NCBI GenBank assembly: GCA_947570615.1
Contig: CANOVJ010000031.1
Coordinates: forward strand, 1-42,133
Reading direction: 5' to 3'
Length of the DNA: 42,133 nucleotides
DNA from: an uncultured Lachnospiraceae bacterium
GTDB taxonomy: Bacteria > Bacillota > Clostridia > Lachnospirales > Lachnospiraceae
Part shown: positions 24,468 through 32,794 of the stretch, in pieces
Layout: the number at the start of each line of letters is the position of its first letter
Position numbering within the stretch: position 1 is the stretch's first letter
Position numbers and translations under genes: made by a program
The notes under the pieces: generated by a model
Told to the model about the DNA's origin: nothing
What the model saw: the letters and a program-made list of their open reading frames with translations, nothing else
The model's database searches: none

Positions 24468-25508
24468 ATGGTTACATTAAAGGAAATCGCCAGAGAATGC
24501 CATGTTTCACCGACCACAGTGTCTAATATTTTAAACGGCAAGCCGAAGGTCAGCCAGGAGACGAAGCAGAGGGTGCTGGAGGCCGTGGATAAGATGGGAT
24601 ACCGGCCCAACTATATCGCCCAGGGACTGCGCAACCAGAAGACCAGAACCATCGGCATCATTGCGGAGGATATCGCCCAGTTTACCACGCCGGAGGTGGT
24701 GGAGGGGATCATGAGCCGCTGCGAGGAAAAGGGGTACCGCGTCATAGTCAGGAACCTGCGTCTGTATGCCAGATGGAGCGATTCCTGGTATAACAACGAG
24801 AGCCGCTATCACTCCATCCTGGATCCCACCTTAAAGGAGCTGGAGTCCATCCGGGTGGACGGCATCATTTATATTGCCGGCCACGCCAGGATTATCCACT
24901 GCTTCCCCGAGGATTACAGGACGCCGGCGGTGATGTCCTGCGCATTTTCAGGCAATCCCAAAATCCCCTCCGTGGCCATCGACGATCTCTCTTCGGCCCG
25001 GGAGATGATCAGCTATCTCATCGGAAAGGGGCACAGACGCATCGGGGTGATCGGGGGCAGGGAAAACAATATCCACACCAGGCAGAGGCTGGAGGGATAT
25101 CAGAAGGCGCTGTTTGAAAATCAGATTCTCTACGACCCCTCCCTGGTCAGATACGCAGGATGGGACCGGGAGAGCGCTTACCTGGAGGCCAGGGAGCTTC
25201 TGAAAACGGATGTGACGGCGGTTTTCTGTATGGCGGACCGGATGGCGGGAGGCGTCTACAACGCCCTGGATGAAAAGGGACTTCGGGCAGGGCGGGACAT
25301 TGCGGTGGCCGGGTTTGACAATCAGGATATCGCGGAGTATTTTGTACCGGGGCTGACCACCATGACGCTTCCGCTGCGGGAAATCGGGAGTGTCTGCGCC
25401 GATCTTGTGCTGCGGCAGATGGAGGGGCAGGACCCGGGGGAAGGGCTTCCGGAAAAGGTTCTGATTCCCTGTACCTTTATGGAGCGGGATTCGGTTCAGA
25501 GGATATAA
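24468..25508 (+). CDS. LacI-family transcriptional regulator
   Basis: 346 residues. N-terminal HTH: VTLKEIARECHVSPTTVSNILNGKPKVSQETKQRVLEAVDKMGYRPN, then the hinge and a periplasmic-binding-protein-like ligand domain (RTIGIIAEDIAQF, IGKGHRRIGVIGG, AVAGFDNQDIAEYFVPGLTTMTLP). Hinge 'YIAQGLRNQKTR' has the residues that fit the operator minor groove. The likely target is the palindrome 25602-25615 directly downstream in front of the esterase gene, so it should repress the esterase/GH43 genes until a sugar binds. 77 bases separate it from the hybrid kinase on the same strand. Confidence 0.95.
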   Translation: MVTLKEIARECHVSPTTVSNILNGKPKVSQETKQRVLEAVDKMGYRPNYIAQGLRNQKTRTIGIIAEDIAQFTTPEVVEGIMSRCEEKGYRVIVRNLRLYARWSDSWYNNESRYHSILDPTLKELESIRVDGIIYIAGHARIIHCFPEDYRTPAVMSCAFSGNPKIPSVAIDDLSSAREMISYLIGKGHRRIGVIGGRENNIHTRQRLEGYQKALFENQILYDPSLVRYAGWDRESAYLEARELLKTDVTAVFCMADRMAGGVYNALDEKGLRAGRDIAVAGFDNQDIAEYFVPGLTTMTLPLREIGSVCADLVLRQMEGQDPGEGLPEKVLIPCTFMERDSVQRI

Positions 25509-25561
25509 AAAAGCGACTGGTCAGGGTTCGGATTTCTGCGGGAGTCCGGGCCCTGTGCTGT

Positions 25562-25590
25562 TTGACAGAAAACAGCGAAGGCAGTATAAT
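25562..25590 (+). promoter_or_regulatory. Consensus sigma-70 promoter of the esterase/GH43 genes
   Basis: TTGACA (25562-25567), 17-bp spacer, TATAAT (25585-25590): both hexamers match the consensus exactly. Such a strong promoter needs repression, which the operator just downstream can supply. Confidence 0.9.
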
Positions 25591-25601
25591 TTTGTCAGAA
25601 A

Positions 25602-25615
25602 GTTAAACGTTAAAC
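25602..25615. promoter_or_regulatory. Probable LacI-family operator
   Basis: GTTAAACGTTAAAC is a 14-bp dyad with a central CG and a single mismatched pair, the usual form of LacI-family operators. It lies where transcription from the promoter at 25562-25590 would begin (+4 to +18), an ideal roadblock position. The LacI-type gene ends 94 bases upstream. Confidence 0.75.
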
Positions 25616-25643
25616 AAAATGGGATTACAGAGAAGGAGAGGAA

Positions 25644-28304
25644 ATGATAAGGACAGCGAAAACGCAGAACGGCCAGGTCAGGGGGATTGAGGCGGCGGAT
25701 CCGAGGATCACGGCCTTTAAGGGGATACCCTTTGCGGCCCCGCCGACAGGTAAAAACAGATGGCGGGCTCCTCAGCCCTGCCAGGACTGGGAGGGAGTGC
25801 GGGACGCCTCGCGTTTCGGCCCCATAGCGGTTCAGGATACGCCGGGGATCGGGGATAATATTTACTGCCGGGAATGGCATGTGGACCCGGATACGCCCAT
25901 GAGCGAGGACTGTCTGTATCTGAATATCTGGACGGGGGCGCAGAGCGATGAGGAAAGGCGTCCGGTGCTGGTGTGGTTTTTCGGGGGAGCCCTGCAATGG
26001 GGATATCCGTCGGAGATGGAGTTCGACGGGGAGCGGCTGGCCCGTCGGGGGATTGTGGTGGTGACGGCCAATTACCGTATCAATGTGTTCGGCTTTATGG
26101 CTCATCCGCAGCTCACCTGCCAGCAGCCGGATGCGCCTGCCAATTTTGGCAGTCTTGACCAGCAGGCCGCTCTTAAGTGGACCATCCGCAATATTCAGGC
26201 CTTTGGGGGAGACGCGGGGAATATAACCATTGCGGGCCAGTCAGCCGGGGGCGGCAGCGTCTTAAGCCAGATGTCCTGCCCCGCAAACGCGGGACTGTTT
26301 CAGCGGGCGGTGGTGATGAGCGGTATGATCCGAAGCCCCTACGGGGAGGGCTCCATCGGGACGCCCAGGCCGCTCTGGGAGGCGGAGGAGGGCGGCGTGG
26401 ATTTTCTGGATTTTCTGGGGGTGTCAACCCTGGAGCAGGCCAGAGAGCTGGACGCTGTCTTCATCCGGGATAAGTATGCGGAGTATGTGAAGAACGCCCC
26501 CCGCATGGGGACGGCGGTGGACGGGCGGTTTTGCGTGGGGGATCCCCTTGCGCTCTTTCTGGAGGGGAAGTGCGCGGACGTGCCCGTGATGGCGGGAAAT
26601 ACGGTGGATGAATTTCCGTCCTTTCTCTCTGCCGGCTCCAGGCAGGAGCTGGCCGTTAAGGCCCGGAATATTTTCGGAGAGCGGGCGGAGGCGTTTTTAG
26701 AGCTGGCAGAACCGGAAGGCGGCGGGGCCGCAGGGCCGGCGGAGGCGGAAAAAGAGATGGGACAGGGCATCGGGACAGCGTGCGGCGAACCTGTGCGTTG
26801 CGGAACGGTCAGCGGGCTGGAATGCACCATAAAGGGGGTTTTCGAAGCGCGCAGCGGGGGAGCGGATTGCTATTATTATCAGTTTGCCCCATGGATTCCC
26901 GGCCCGGACGCTCCGGGATGCTTTCACTCCGTGGATCTGTGGTTCTTCTTTGAGACCCTGGCCAAATGCTGGCGGCCTTTTATCGGAAAGCACTATGATC
27001 TGGCCCGCCAGATGTGCAATTACTGGGTAAACTTTATCAAAAACGGCGACCCCAACGGGGAGGATGCAGACGGAAGGAAAATGCCTCTGTGGGAGCCTTA
27101 CACCAGGCTAAATCCGGTGCAGATGAGGTTTACCACCGACGGGCCCCGGCCGGCCACGGAGCCGGGAACGCCCCTGGTGCGGTTTCTGAGCGAAGCGGTG
27201 GTGAGAGATTTGCGGCAGGATCACTTCAGGCAGGAGTGGATGCAGCCCTTCTGGAAAGGGCAGGAAGTGTGGCGGGAGACCTTCGCCATGACGCAGCGGG
27301 AGGGAGTATGCGCCGCTCCTTTCCTGCGAAAGCCCGGGGAAATCCTGCGGGTGGAGAGCTACAGCGGCGAAACCCTGTACGAGCCGGGGCGGGACTATCT
27401 GGTCCGGGACGATATGCTGATCCTTCCGCAGGGAAGCAGGATTCCTCATACGCAGGAGGAGCGGTTTTTCCACCGGACACAGGAGGAATCCGAAAAGGCG
27501 CTGGAGAGAGCGGGGATTTGTCTGGATTTCGATGCAGTGGCCACTGTCGACGGAAGATATCTGAGCCTTTGCGCCATCGGAAATCCGGAGTATGTGACCC
27601 GCTGGCAGATCGCGGTGACCTATCGGGCGCAGGAGGAGTGGACGGGCTATGTGCCCCGGGGAAGAATGAAGGACCTGCCCCGGCTCCGGAGCAGGATTGC
27701 AGAAGGAAAGCCGCTCACCATCCTGCTCTACGGGGACAGCATTTCCTGCGGATGGGATTGCAGCGGAAAGTACGGCCATAAGCCCGGACAGCCCGTCTGG
27801 CCCGCCCTTCTTCTGCAAAAAATGCAGGAAAAATGGCAGGCTCCCATCCGGTTTCACAACACCTCCGCCAGCGGCATGGACACACAGTGGGCCATCGCCC
27901 ATGTGAAGGAGAGAGTATCCTTCTGCCGGCCCGACCTGGTGATTCTGGGCTTCGGGATGAACGACCGCTGTGACGGGGAGGAATACAGAGACAGAACCAG
28001 GCGTCTTGTGGATGCCATCCGAAGAGACACGCCGCAGGCGGAGTTTGTTCTGATCGCCACCACCCTTCCCAACCCACTGGCGGCCACGCCGCCCATGTAC
28101 TTCAGCGCCCATCAGGAGGAATATTCGGATGGTCTGAAGGCCCTGTGCGGGGAGGGGATCGTGCTGGCGGATGTGCAGGCCGTTCAGAAGGAGATGGGGA
28201 AGAAAAAGAGATATCCGGATCTGACCGGAAATCTGTTGAACCATCCCAATGACTTCCTTGCCAGAGTTCAGGCGCAGGTGATCGCGGCCGTGCTGGAGAT
28301 ATGA
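25644..28304 (+). CDS. Two-domain esterase: type B carboxylesterase fused to SGNH/GDSL hydrolase
   Basis: 886 residues. Residues 1-~510 are a type B carboxylesterase: TAKTQNGQVRGI, EDCLYLNIWTG, nucleophile Ser200 in GQSAGGG, acid Glu323 in GNTVDEFPSF, His428 in GCFHSVDLW. The oxyanion region reads FFGGALQWG. A linker of about 150 residues leads to an SGNH hydrolase domain: nucleophile Ser699 in YGDSISCGW, the GMND block III, and His867 in LLNHPNDF. No signal peptide, so it is cytoplasmic and would act on imported, esterified oligosaccharides. With the GH43 enzyme downstream this suggests removal of acetyl or feruloyl groups from arabinoxylan or pectin fragments; that substrate is inferred. 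Residues ~355-380 (EGGGAAGPAEAEKEMG) are low-complexity and unusual. ATG 25644 follows GAAGGAGAGG. Confidence 0.9.
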   Translation: MIRTAKTQNGQVRGIEAADPRITAFKGIPFAAPPTGKNRWRAPQPCQDWEGVRDASRFGPIAVQDTPGIGDNIYCREWHVDPDTPMSEDCLYLNIWTGAQSDEERRPVLVWFFGGALQWGYPSEMEFDGERLARRGIVVVTANYRINVFGFMAHPQLTCQQPDAPANFGSLDQQAALKWTIRNIQAFGGDAGNITIAGQSAGGGSVLSQMSCPANAGLFQRAVVMSGMIRSPYGEGSIGTPRPLWEAEEGGVDFLDFLGVSTLEQARELDAVFIRDKYAEYVKNAPRMGTAVDGRFCVGDPLALFLEGKCADVPVMAGNTVDEFPSFLSAGSRQELAVKARNIFGERAEAFLELAEPEGGGAAGPAEAEKEMGQGIGTACGEPVRCGTVSGLECTIKGVFEARSGGADCYYYQFAPWIPGPDAPGCFHSVDLWFFFETLAKCWRPFIGKHYDLARQMCNYWVNFIKNGDPNGEDADGRKMPLWEPYTRLNPVQMRFTTDGPRPATEPGTPLVRFLSEAVVRDLRQDHFRQEWMQPFWKGQEVWRETFAMTQREGVCAAPFLRKPGEILRVESYSGETLYEPGRDYLVRDDMLILPQGSRIPHTQEERFFHRTQEESEKALERAGICLDFDAVATVDGRYLSLCAIGNPEYVTRWQIAVTYRAQEEWTGYVPRGRMKDLPRLRSRIAEGKPLTILLYGDSISCGWDCSGKYGHKPGQPVWPALLLQKMQEKWQAPIRFHNTSASGMDTQWAIAHVKERVSFCRPDLVILGFGMNDRCDGEEYRDRTRRLVDAIRRDTPQAEFVLIATTLPNPLAATPPMYFSAHQEEYSDGLKALCGEGIVLADVQAVQKEMGKKKRYPDLTGNLLNHPNDFLARVQAQVIAAVLEI

Positions 28305-28421
28305 GAGAGCGATCGGAAGGAAAGTGGAACGAAAAAAATCGGCAGCGGAAGGAGAAAGGGGCGCGCGAAATGTCAGTGCAGAGCAAAAAGAATATAACAC
28401 AGAGAAAGGATGGAAAGCGAT

Positions 28422-29819
28422 ATGAAAAGACAGGCGTTTAACCCCTATCTCCCCTCCTGGGAGTACATACCCGACGGGGAGCCCTATGTGTTCGGGGACA
28501 GGGTGTATGTTTATGGCTCCCATGATTTTTATAACGGCTACGTGTTCTGTATGGGAGATTACGTGTGCTGGTCGGCCCCGGTGGATGATCTGGGGAACTG
28601 GCGTTATGAGGGTGTGATCTATCCGCGGAACGAGGATCCGCTGAATAAGGACGGAAAGATGTGCCTCTACGCGCCGGATGTGACGGTGGGGCCGGACGGC
28701 AGGTACTATCTCTATTACGTGCTGGATCATGTCTCCATCGTGTCGGTGGCCGTGTGCGATACCCCGGCGGGCCGCTATGAATTCTACGGATACGTCCACT
28801 ATGCGGACGGGACCCGCCTGGGAGAGCGGCAGGGGGACGAACCCCAGTTTGATCCGGGCCTGCTCACGGAGGGGGAGAGGACGTATCTCTATACGGGCTT
28901 TTGCGGCAGAGGGGACAAATCCCGGACCGGAACCATGGCCACGGTGCTGGGCCCTGACATGCTCACCATCCTGGAGGAGCCGGTGTTCATCGCGCCGGGA
29001 TGTGAATACGGGGAGGGAACGGGATTCGAGGGCCACGAATTTTTTGAAGCGCCCTCCATGCGTAAGGTGGGCGATACATATTACTTTATCTATTCCTCCG
29101 TGGTGATGCACGAGCTGTGCTATGCCGTCAGCAGCCATCCCACGAAGGGCTTTGCGTACGGGGGTGTGCTGGTGAGCAACTGCGATCTGCATATCGACGC
29201 GGGCAAACCTGCGGACATGCCCATGGCCTACGGGGCGAACAATCACGGCAGCATGGTGGAAATAAAAGGGAAGTGGTACATTTTTTATCACCGGCATACC
29301 AACGGAACCTGGTACAGCAGGCAGGGCTGTGCCGAGGAGCTTGAGATTCTGCCAAACGGGAGCATTCTCCAGGCGGAGATGACCTCCTGCGGCTTAAACG
29401 GCGGGCCCCTTATGGGAAAGGGAGAGTATCCCGCTTATATCGCCTGCCATCTGTTTACGGATACGCCCTGCGTCTATGTGGGCGGGGACGCCTTTCCAAG
29501 GATCATGCAGGACGGACGGGACGGGGACCGGGAGCCGGGCTATATCGCCAATATCCAGGACTCGGCAACGGCGGGCTTTAAATACTTTTCCTGCAGCGGG
29601 GTCCGAAGAATCCGGATTAAGGTGAGGGGCTATGCCGACGGGGTGTTTGAGGTAAAGACCGCCTGGGATGGCCAGGCGCTGGCGCAGATTAAGGTGAAAT
29701 ACGCCAATGTCTGGGAGGAATACAGCGCGCCGGTTGAGATTCCCGACGGGATGCAGGCCATCTATCTGACCTACCGGGGCGGCGGCAACGCCAGCCTTTT
29801 GTCCTTCGCTCTGGAATGA
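28422..29819 (+). CDS. GH43-family glycoside hydrolase with C-terminal CBM6-like domain
   Basis: 465 residues, five-bladed propeller family of arabinofuranosidases/xylosidases. Visible: NPYLPSWEYIPDGEPYVFGDRVYVYGSHD (catalytic base Asp region in blade 1), LYAPDVTVGPDGRYYLYY (pKa-modulating Asp), EFFEAPSMRKVGDTYYFIYSS (general acid Glu), and GANNHGSMVEIKGKWYIFYHRHT. From residue ~330 a beta-sandwich resembling CBM6 follows (AGFKYFSCSGVRRIRIKVRG, GMQAIYLTYRGGG). No signal peptide, so it acts inside the cell on imported oligosaccharides. ATG 28422 is chosen (AGAAAGGA 11 bases before); ATG 28410 overlaps that site. It follows the esterase gene by 117 bases on the same strand, likely one transcription unit. 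Confidence 0.93.
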   Translation: MKRQAFNPYLPSWEYIPDGEPYVFGDRVYVYGSHDFYNGYVFCMGDYVCWSAPVDDLGNWRYEGVIYPRNEDPLNKDGKMCLYAPDVTVGPDGRYYLYYVLDHVSIVSVAVCDTPAGRYEFYGYVHYADGTRLGERQGDEPQFDPGLLTEGERTYLYTGFCGRGDKSRTGTMATVLGPDMLTILEEPVFIAPGCEYGEGTGFEGHEFFEAPSMRKVGDTYYFIYSSVVMHELCYAVSSHPTKGFAYGGVLVSNCDLHIDAGKPADMPMAYGANNHGSMVEIKGKWYIFYHRHTNGTWYSRQGCAEELEILPNGSILQAEMTSCGLNGGPLMGKGEYPAYIACHLFTDTPCVYVGGDAFPRIMQDGRDGDREPGYIANIQDSATAGFKYFSCSGVRRIRIKVRGYADGVFEVKTAWDGQALAQIKVKYANVWEEYSAPVEIPDGMQAIYLTYRGGGNASLLSFALE

Positions 29820-29844
29820 GCGCTCTTTCTTATCATACATCCTT

Positions 29845-29892
29845 TAAAAATGATTCAGCGCACTGTCGCTTTATACGGCAGTACGCTGAATC
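29845..29892 (-). terminator. Intrinsic terminator for the minus-strand secreted-protein gene
   Basis: GATTCAGCG-x-ACTG (29852-29865) pairs with CAGT-x-CGCTGAATC (29879-29892) in a 14-bp stem with one mismatch. On the minus strand it is followed by ATTTTTAAAGG. It lies 72 bases after the stop of the secreted-protein gene; on the plus strand, no T-run follows. Confidence 0.75.
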
Positions 29893-29963
29893 GCCACACC
29901 TTATAGAAAATCGATTTTGTTTTTAATAACGATACATATCAGGTGAAACAGGCTGTCCGTTTT

Positions 29964-30527
29964 TTACTGAGCAACTTCGATGAATGCAATCACTCCGCCG
30001 GAAGTCATATCTACCACAACATGATCTTCTCTTACCTCGGTTACATTGAACTCAACCCACTCGCCCTTATTGTATTTGTAAACCTTTACATTCTGTCCTG
30101 CTGTGATGCCGGGCGTATAGAAGTTTACATTTGCAACGTTAAAGCTGAGGGTAACCGGATTCTTTACGGTAACAACGTTCAGCACCTTACCGCCCAGAGT
30201 TTCCGCAAATTTCTGTGCAACTCCTGAGTGATCAGCGTCGGCTTTCAAAACAGAGAAGGTAAGATCTGTCTGCACGCCGTCAACGATAACGTCGCCGCCC
30301 TGTGCAACCGGTACAACATCCTCCAGTAACCAGGTTCCTGTTACCGCATTGTTCATGTACTCACCAACTAATTTGTCTTCCTCGATCGCAGCCACCGTAA
30401 TGGCGGGATCACCTACGTTTGAGGAGTCCTCCAGATATACGGCTACGGGAGGCTCATAATCCTGTGCCATAACCGGCATGGAAAACGCCATTGTGCCTAA
30501 TAAGGTTAAAGCTATCAACTTCTTCAT
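29964..30527 (-). CDS. Secreted protein of unknown function, strongly promoted
   Basis: 187 residues with a clear signal peptide: MKKLIALTLLGTMAFSMPVMA, cleavage expected after VMA before QDYEPP. The mature chain is beta-rich, acidic, without cysteines, and alternates hydrophobic strands (GGDVIVDGVQTDLTFSVL, VVTVKNPVTLSFNVANVNFY, VKVYKYNKGEWVEFNVTEVREDHVVVDMTSGGVIAFIEV); no known family is recognised. Base composition is visibly more A+T-rich than in neighbours. Start ATG 30527 with GGAAGGAG; a perfect consensus promoter lies ~80 bases upstream and a strong terminator downstream, so it is an abundant single-gene transcript. It may be an envelope or surface protein. Confidence 0.85.
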   Translation of the reverse strand: MKKLIALTLLGTMAFSMPVMAQDYEPPVAVYLEDSSNVGDPAITVAAIEEDKLVGEYMNNAVTGTWLLEDVVPVAQGGDVIVDGVQTDLTFSVLKADADHSGVAQKFAETLGGKVLNVVTVKNPVTLSFNVANVNFYTPGITAGQNVKVYKYNKGEWVEFNVTEVREDHVVVDMTSGGVIAFIEVAQ

Positions 30528-30606
30528 GATTCCATATCTCCTTCCGGAATTTTTAAGTGTGGCATATGTATATTCTGCTCTCTGGAAAAATTATACATAC
30601 AACGTC

Positions 30607-30635
30607 ATTATAGTAGTCTGTTGCGGAAATGTCAA
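30607..30635 (-). promoter_or_regulatory. Perfect consensus promoter of the secreted-protein gene
   Basis: On the minus strand TTGACA (30635-30630), 17-bp spacer, TATAAT (30612-30607). Both hexamers are exact. This explains nothing else nearby, as the next minus-strand gene is the secreted protein at 30527. Confidence 0.9.
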
Positions 30636-30760
30636 TGATCGATTCGCCTGAGTTTCCCCGATTCTGCTGATTCTGGCGTAGTTTCATATACGTTGAAACG
30701 AAAAATAAATCGTTACACCAATGGAGCGGCGCCATGGCGTAGCGCCATGACAGAAAATCC

Positions 30761-30789
30761 TTTACAAAGGCATATAATTCTGGTATATT
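30761..30789 (+). promoter_or_regulatory. Promoter of the ABC-F leader
   Basis: TTTACA (30761-30766), 17-bp spacer, TATATT (30784-30789). Transcription from here would start near 30796 and give a leader of about 365 bases before the ABC-F start codon. Confidence 0.75.
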
Positions 30790-30846
30790 GAATCTGCATA
30801 CAGAGCACAGTACAGGGAAAGGCGCCAGAGGGCGTAAGGTGAAGAA

Positions 30847-30867
30847 ATGGCAGGGAGAGCGTTTTAA
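30847..30867 (+). CDS. Six-codon leader peptide in the ABC-F 5' region
   Basis: ATG GCA GGG AGA GCG TTT TAA encodes MAGRAF. AAGGTGA at 30836-30842 gives a good ribosome binding site 4 bases before the ATG. Leader peptides of this kind let a drug-stalled ribosome change the folding of downstream RNA. Its existence is seen in the sequence; translation is an inference. An ATG-TAA start-stop pair follows at 30888-30893. Confidence 0.5.
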   Translation: MAGRAF

Positions 30868-30894
30868 TTTGGTAAGAAACAGACGACATGTAAG

Positions 30895-30921
30895 TTAAAA
30901 ACCTGTTTTACCGGTTTTTTG
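30895..30921 (+). promoter_or_regulatory. Leader hairpin with T-run
   Basis: AAAAACC pairs with GGTTTTTT (loop of 9). Ends in a T-run and may be an early attenuator or an anti-antiterminator in the ABC-F leader. Confidence 0.45.
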
Positions 30922-31077
30922 CATGAGGGTGCAGGGTAGTGCCCGCTGTTTGTATTCCGAATCAGATGATCTCGCCTGAAATCGAAGCCTTTTTGTTGCC
31001 GCAGATCCTGACAGGCCCATGTCGCCTGGACAGGGACGTTTCTGTCATGGCGGCCTGGATATGGTTTTTTGAGTGTG

Positions 31078-31115
31078 AGCCCGTTTTCGGATACAAAACG
31101 AAAACGGGCTTCTTT
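31078..31115 (+). terminator. Attenuator hairpin before the ABC-F gene
   Basis: AGCCCGTTTTCG (31078-31089) and CGAAAACGGGCT (31099-31110) form a perfect 12-bp stem, then TCTTT. It lies within the leader, 46 bases before the ABC-F start, so it should stop transcription unless refolded. This matches the arrangement of antibiotic-inducible ABC-F and erm genes. Confidence 0.75.
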
Positions 31116-31160
31116 ATGCGCAGAAGCGTGAACCGGCAGGAATGGAACGGAGGGGTTTAT

Positions 31161-32717
31161 ATGTTACAGATCAGAAATCTGACCATTACACATAAAAAGG
31201 ATTTTCGGGTAATCCTGCAGGATTTTTCCTGTGTGCTGAACGCGGGGGATAAGGCGGTGATCGTGGGTGAGGAAGGGAACGGAAAGTCGACGATGCTCAG
31301 GTGGCTCTGCGATCCGGAGCTGATCGCGGACTATGCCGAGGCCGAAGGAGAGCGGATCTTCACCGGGGAGCGGCTGGCGTATCTGCCGCAGGAACTGCGG
31401 GACGAAGATAAAAAAAGAACCGTATATGAGTTTTTTGTACAGGAGAGCGCGTTTCTTTCCCGGACGCCGGGAGAGCTGGGAAGCCTTGCAGGAAGGTTTC
31501 ACCTGCCGATGGAGTTTTTTTACGGGGATCAGACCATGGAGACCCTCTCCGGAGGGGAAAAGGTAAAGGCTCAGATGATGCGCCTGCTCATGACAGAGCC
31601 GACAGTCCTTCTGCTGGATGAGCCCTCCAACGATATCGACCTGGAAACGCTGACATGGCTGGAGAGGCTGATTAGCGGCTGGGAGGGGATCGTGCTCTTT
31701 ATCTCCCACGACGAGACGCTGATCGAGCGCACCGCAAACATGGTTATCCATGTGGAGCAGATCCGGCGCAAAACCGTAAGCCGGACCACGGTGGCCCGCG
31801 TGCCATACGGGCAATATTGCCGGGAGCGGGCCAGCCAGTTTGAAAAGCAGGAGCAGAAGGCCATGAGCGAGCGGAGGGAGAAAAAAATCCGGGATGAAAA
31901 GCTGCGCAGGATCGAACAGAGCGTGGAGTCCGCTCTGGATAATATCTCCAGGGCAGAGCGGGGATCAAAGAAAAACCGGCTTCTGAAAAAGAAGATGAAG
32001 GCGGTCAAAAGTCTGGAGCACCGCTTCGAGCGCCAGGATGAGGAGATGACCGAAAGGCCGGAGCAGGAGAGCGCCATCTTTTTTAAACTGGGAGAAAAGG
32101 ACGCCCGGATCCCGGCGGGAAAGACGGTGACGGAGTTTTCGCTGGATGAGCTGCGCACGCCGGACGGGGAGAGGGTTCTTGCGCGGCATATTTTCCTGCG
32201 GGTGAGAGGCCCTGAGAAGATTGTCATTATCGGAAAAAACGGTGCCGGAAAAACCACGCTGCTGCGGCAGATTGCCCGGGAGCTTCTGGCAAGAAAAGAC
32301 ATTCACGCGGAGTATATGCCCCAGAACTATGAGGAGCTTCTTTCGCTTACACAGACGCCGGTGGAGTTTCTCTCCGTCACCGGGGATAAAGAGGAGCAGA
32401 CCAGGATCAGGACCTTTCTGGGGGCGCTGAAATACACCGCGGACGAGATGGAGCATCCGATCGCCGGGCTCTCCGGCGGACAGAAGGCCAAGGTGCTTCT
32501 TCTGAAAATGAGTATGTCCGGGGCGAATGTGCTGATCCTGGATGAGCCCACACGGAACTTTTCGGCGCTGTCCTCGCCGGTGATCCGCAGGATGCTGGCC
32601 GAATTCCCGGGAGCCATCATCAGCATCTCCCACGACAGGAAGTATATCGGGGAGGTGTGCGATAAGGTATACCGCCTGACCCCGAAGGGGCTTCTGGAGG
32701 AGGAGGCAGGTTCGTGA
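31161..32717 (+). CDS. ABC-F family ATPase (ribosome-associated, possible antibiotic-resistance type)
   Basis: 518 residues, two ATPase domains and no membrane segment. Domain 1: Walker A GEEGNGKST, signature LSGGEKVKAQ, LLLDEPSNDIDLETL, LFISHD. Domain 2: Walker A GKNGAGKTT, signature LSGGQKAKV, LILDEPTRNFSAL, ISISHD. The ~85-residue charged linker (EKQEQKAMSERREKKIRDEKLRR...) is the P-site tRNA interaction motif region that reaches into the ribosome. ABC-F proteins dislodge antibiotics or rescue stalled ribosomes. Start ATG 31161 with GGAGGGG; the frame stays open upstream to GTG 30939 but that part contains the attenuator. The leader structure suggests induction by ribosome-targeting drugs. 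Which drug class cannot be told. Confidence 0.92.
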   Translation: MLQIRNLTITHKKDFRVILQDFSCVLNAGDKAVIVGEEGNGKSTMLRWLCDPELIADYAEAEGERIFTGERLAYLPQELRDEDKKRTVYEFFVQESAFLSRTPGELGSLAGRFHLPMEFFYGDQTMETLSGGEKVKAQMMRLLMTEPTVLLLDEPSNDIDLETLTWLERLISGWEGIVLFISHDETLIERTANMVIHVEQIRRKTVSRTTVARVPYGQYCRERASQFEKQEQKAMSERREKKIRDEKLRRIEQSVESALDNISRAERGSKKNRLLKKKMKAVKSLEHRFERQDEEMTERPEQESAIFFKLGEKDARIPAGKTVTEFSLDELRTPDGERVLARHIFLRVRGPEKIVIIGKNGAGKTTLLRQIARELLARKDIHAEYMPQNYEELLSLTQTPVEFLSVTGDKEEQTRIRTFLGALKYTADEMEHPIAGLSGGQKAKVLLLKMSMSGANVLILDEPTRNFSALSSPVIRRMLAEFPGAIISISHDRKYIGEVCDKVYRLTPKGLLEEEAGS

Positions 32718-32731
32718 GCAAGAATATCCAT

Positions 32732-32759
32732 TTGTGTTTCGGATGTGCTGTGCTACAAT
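32732..32759 (+). promoter_or_regulatory. Probable promoter of the third MATE gene
   Basis: TTGTGT (32732-32737), 16-bp spacer, TACAAT (32754-32759); 36 bases before the start codon. Confidence 0.5.
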
Positions 32760-32794
32760 GGGCGTAACTGATTTGAAAGGATTACTGAAAAGAG

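Noticed and set aside
27108-29297. 729-codon open frame on the minus strand
   Set aside because: Antisense to the esterase and GH43 genes, both of which have clear family motifs; the translation is His/Pro/Arg-rich without domains.
30939-31160. In-frame N-terminal extension of the ABC-F gene (74 codons from a GTG)
   Set aside because: The extension contains the attenuator hairpin, lacks a ribosome binding site, and ABC-F proteins begin at the MLQIRNLTI-type sequence.
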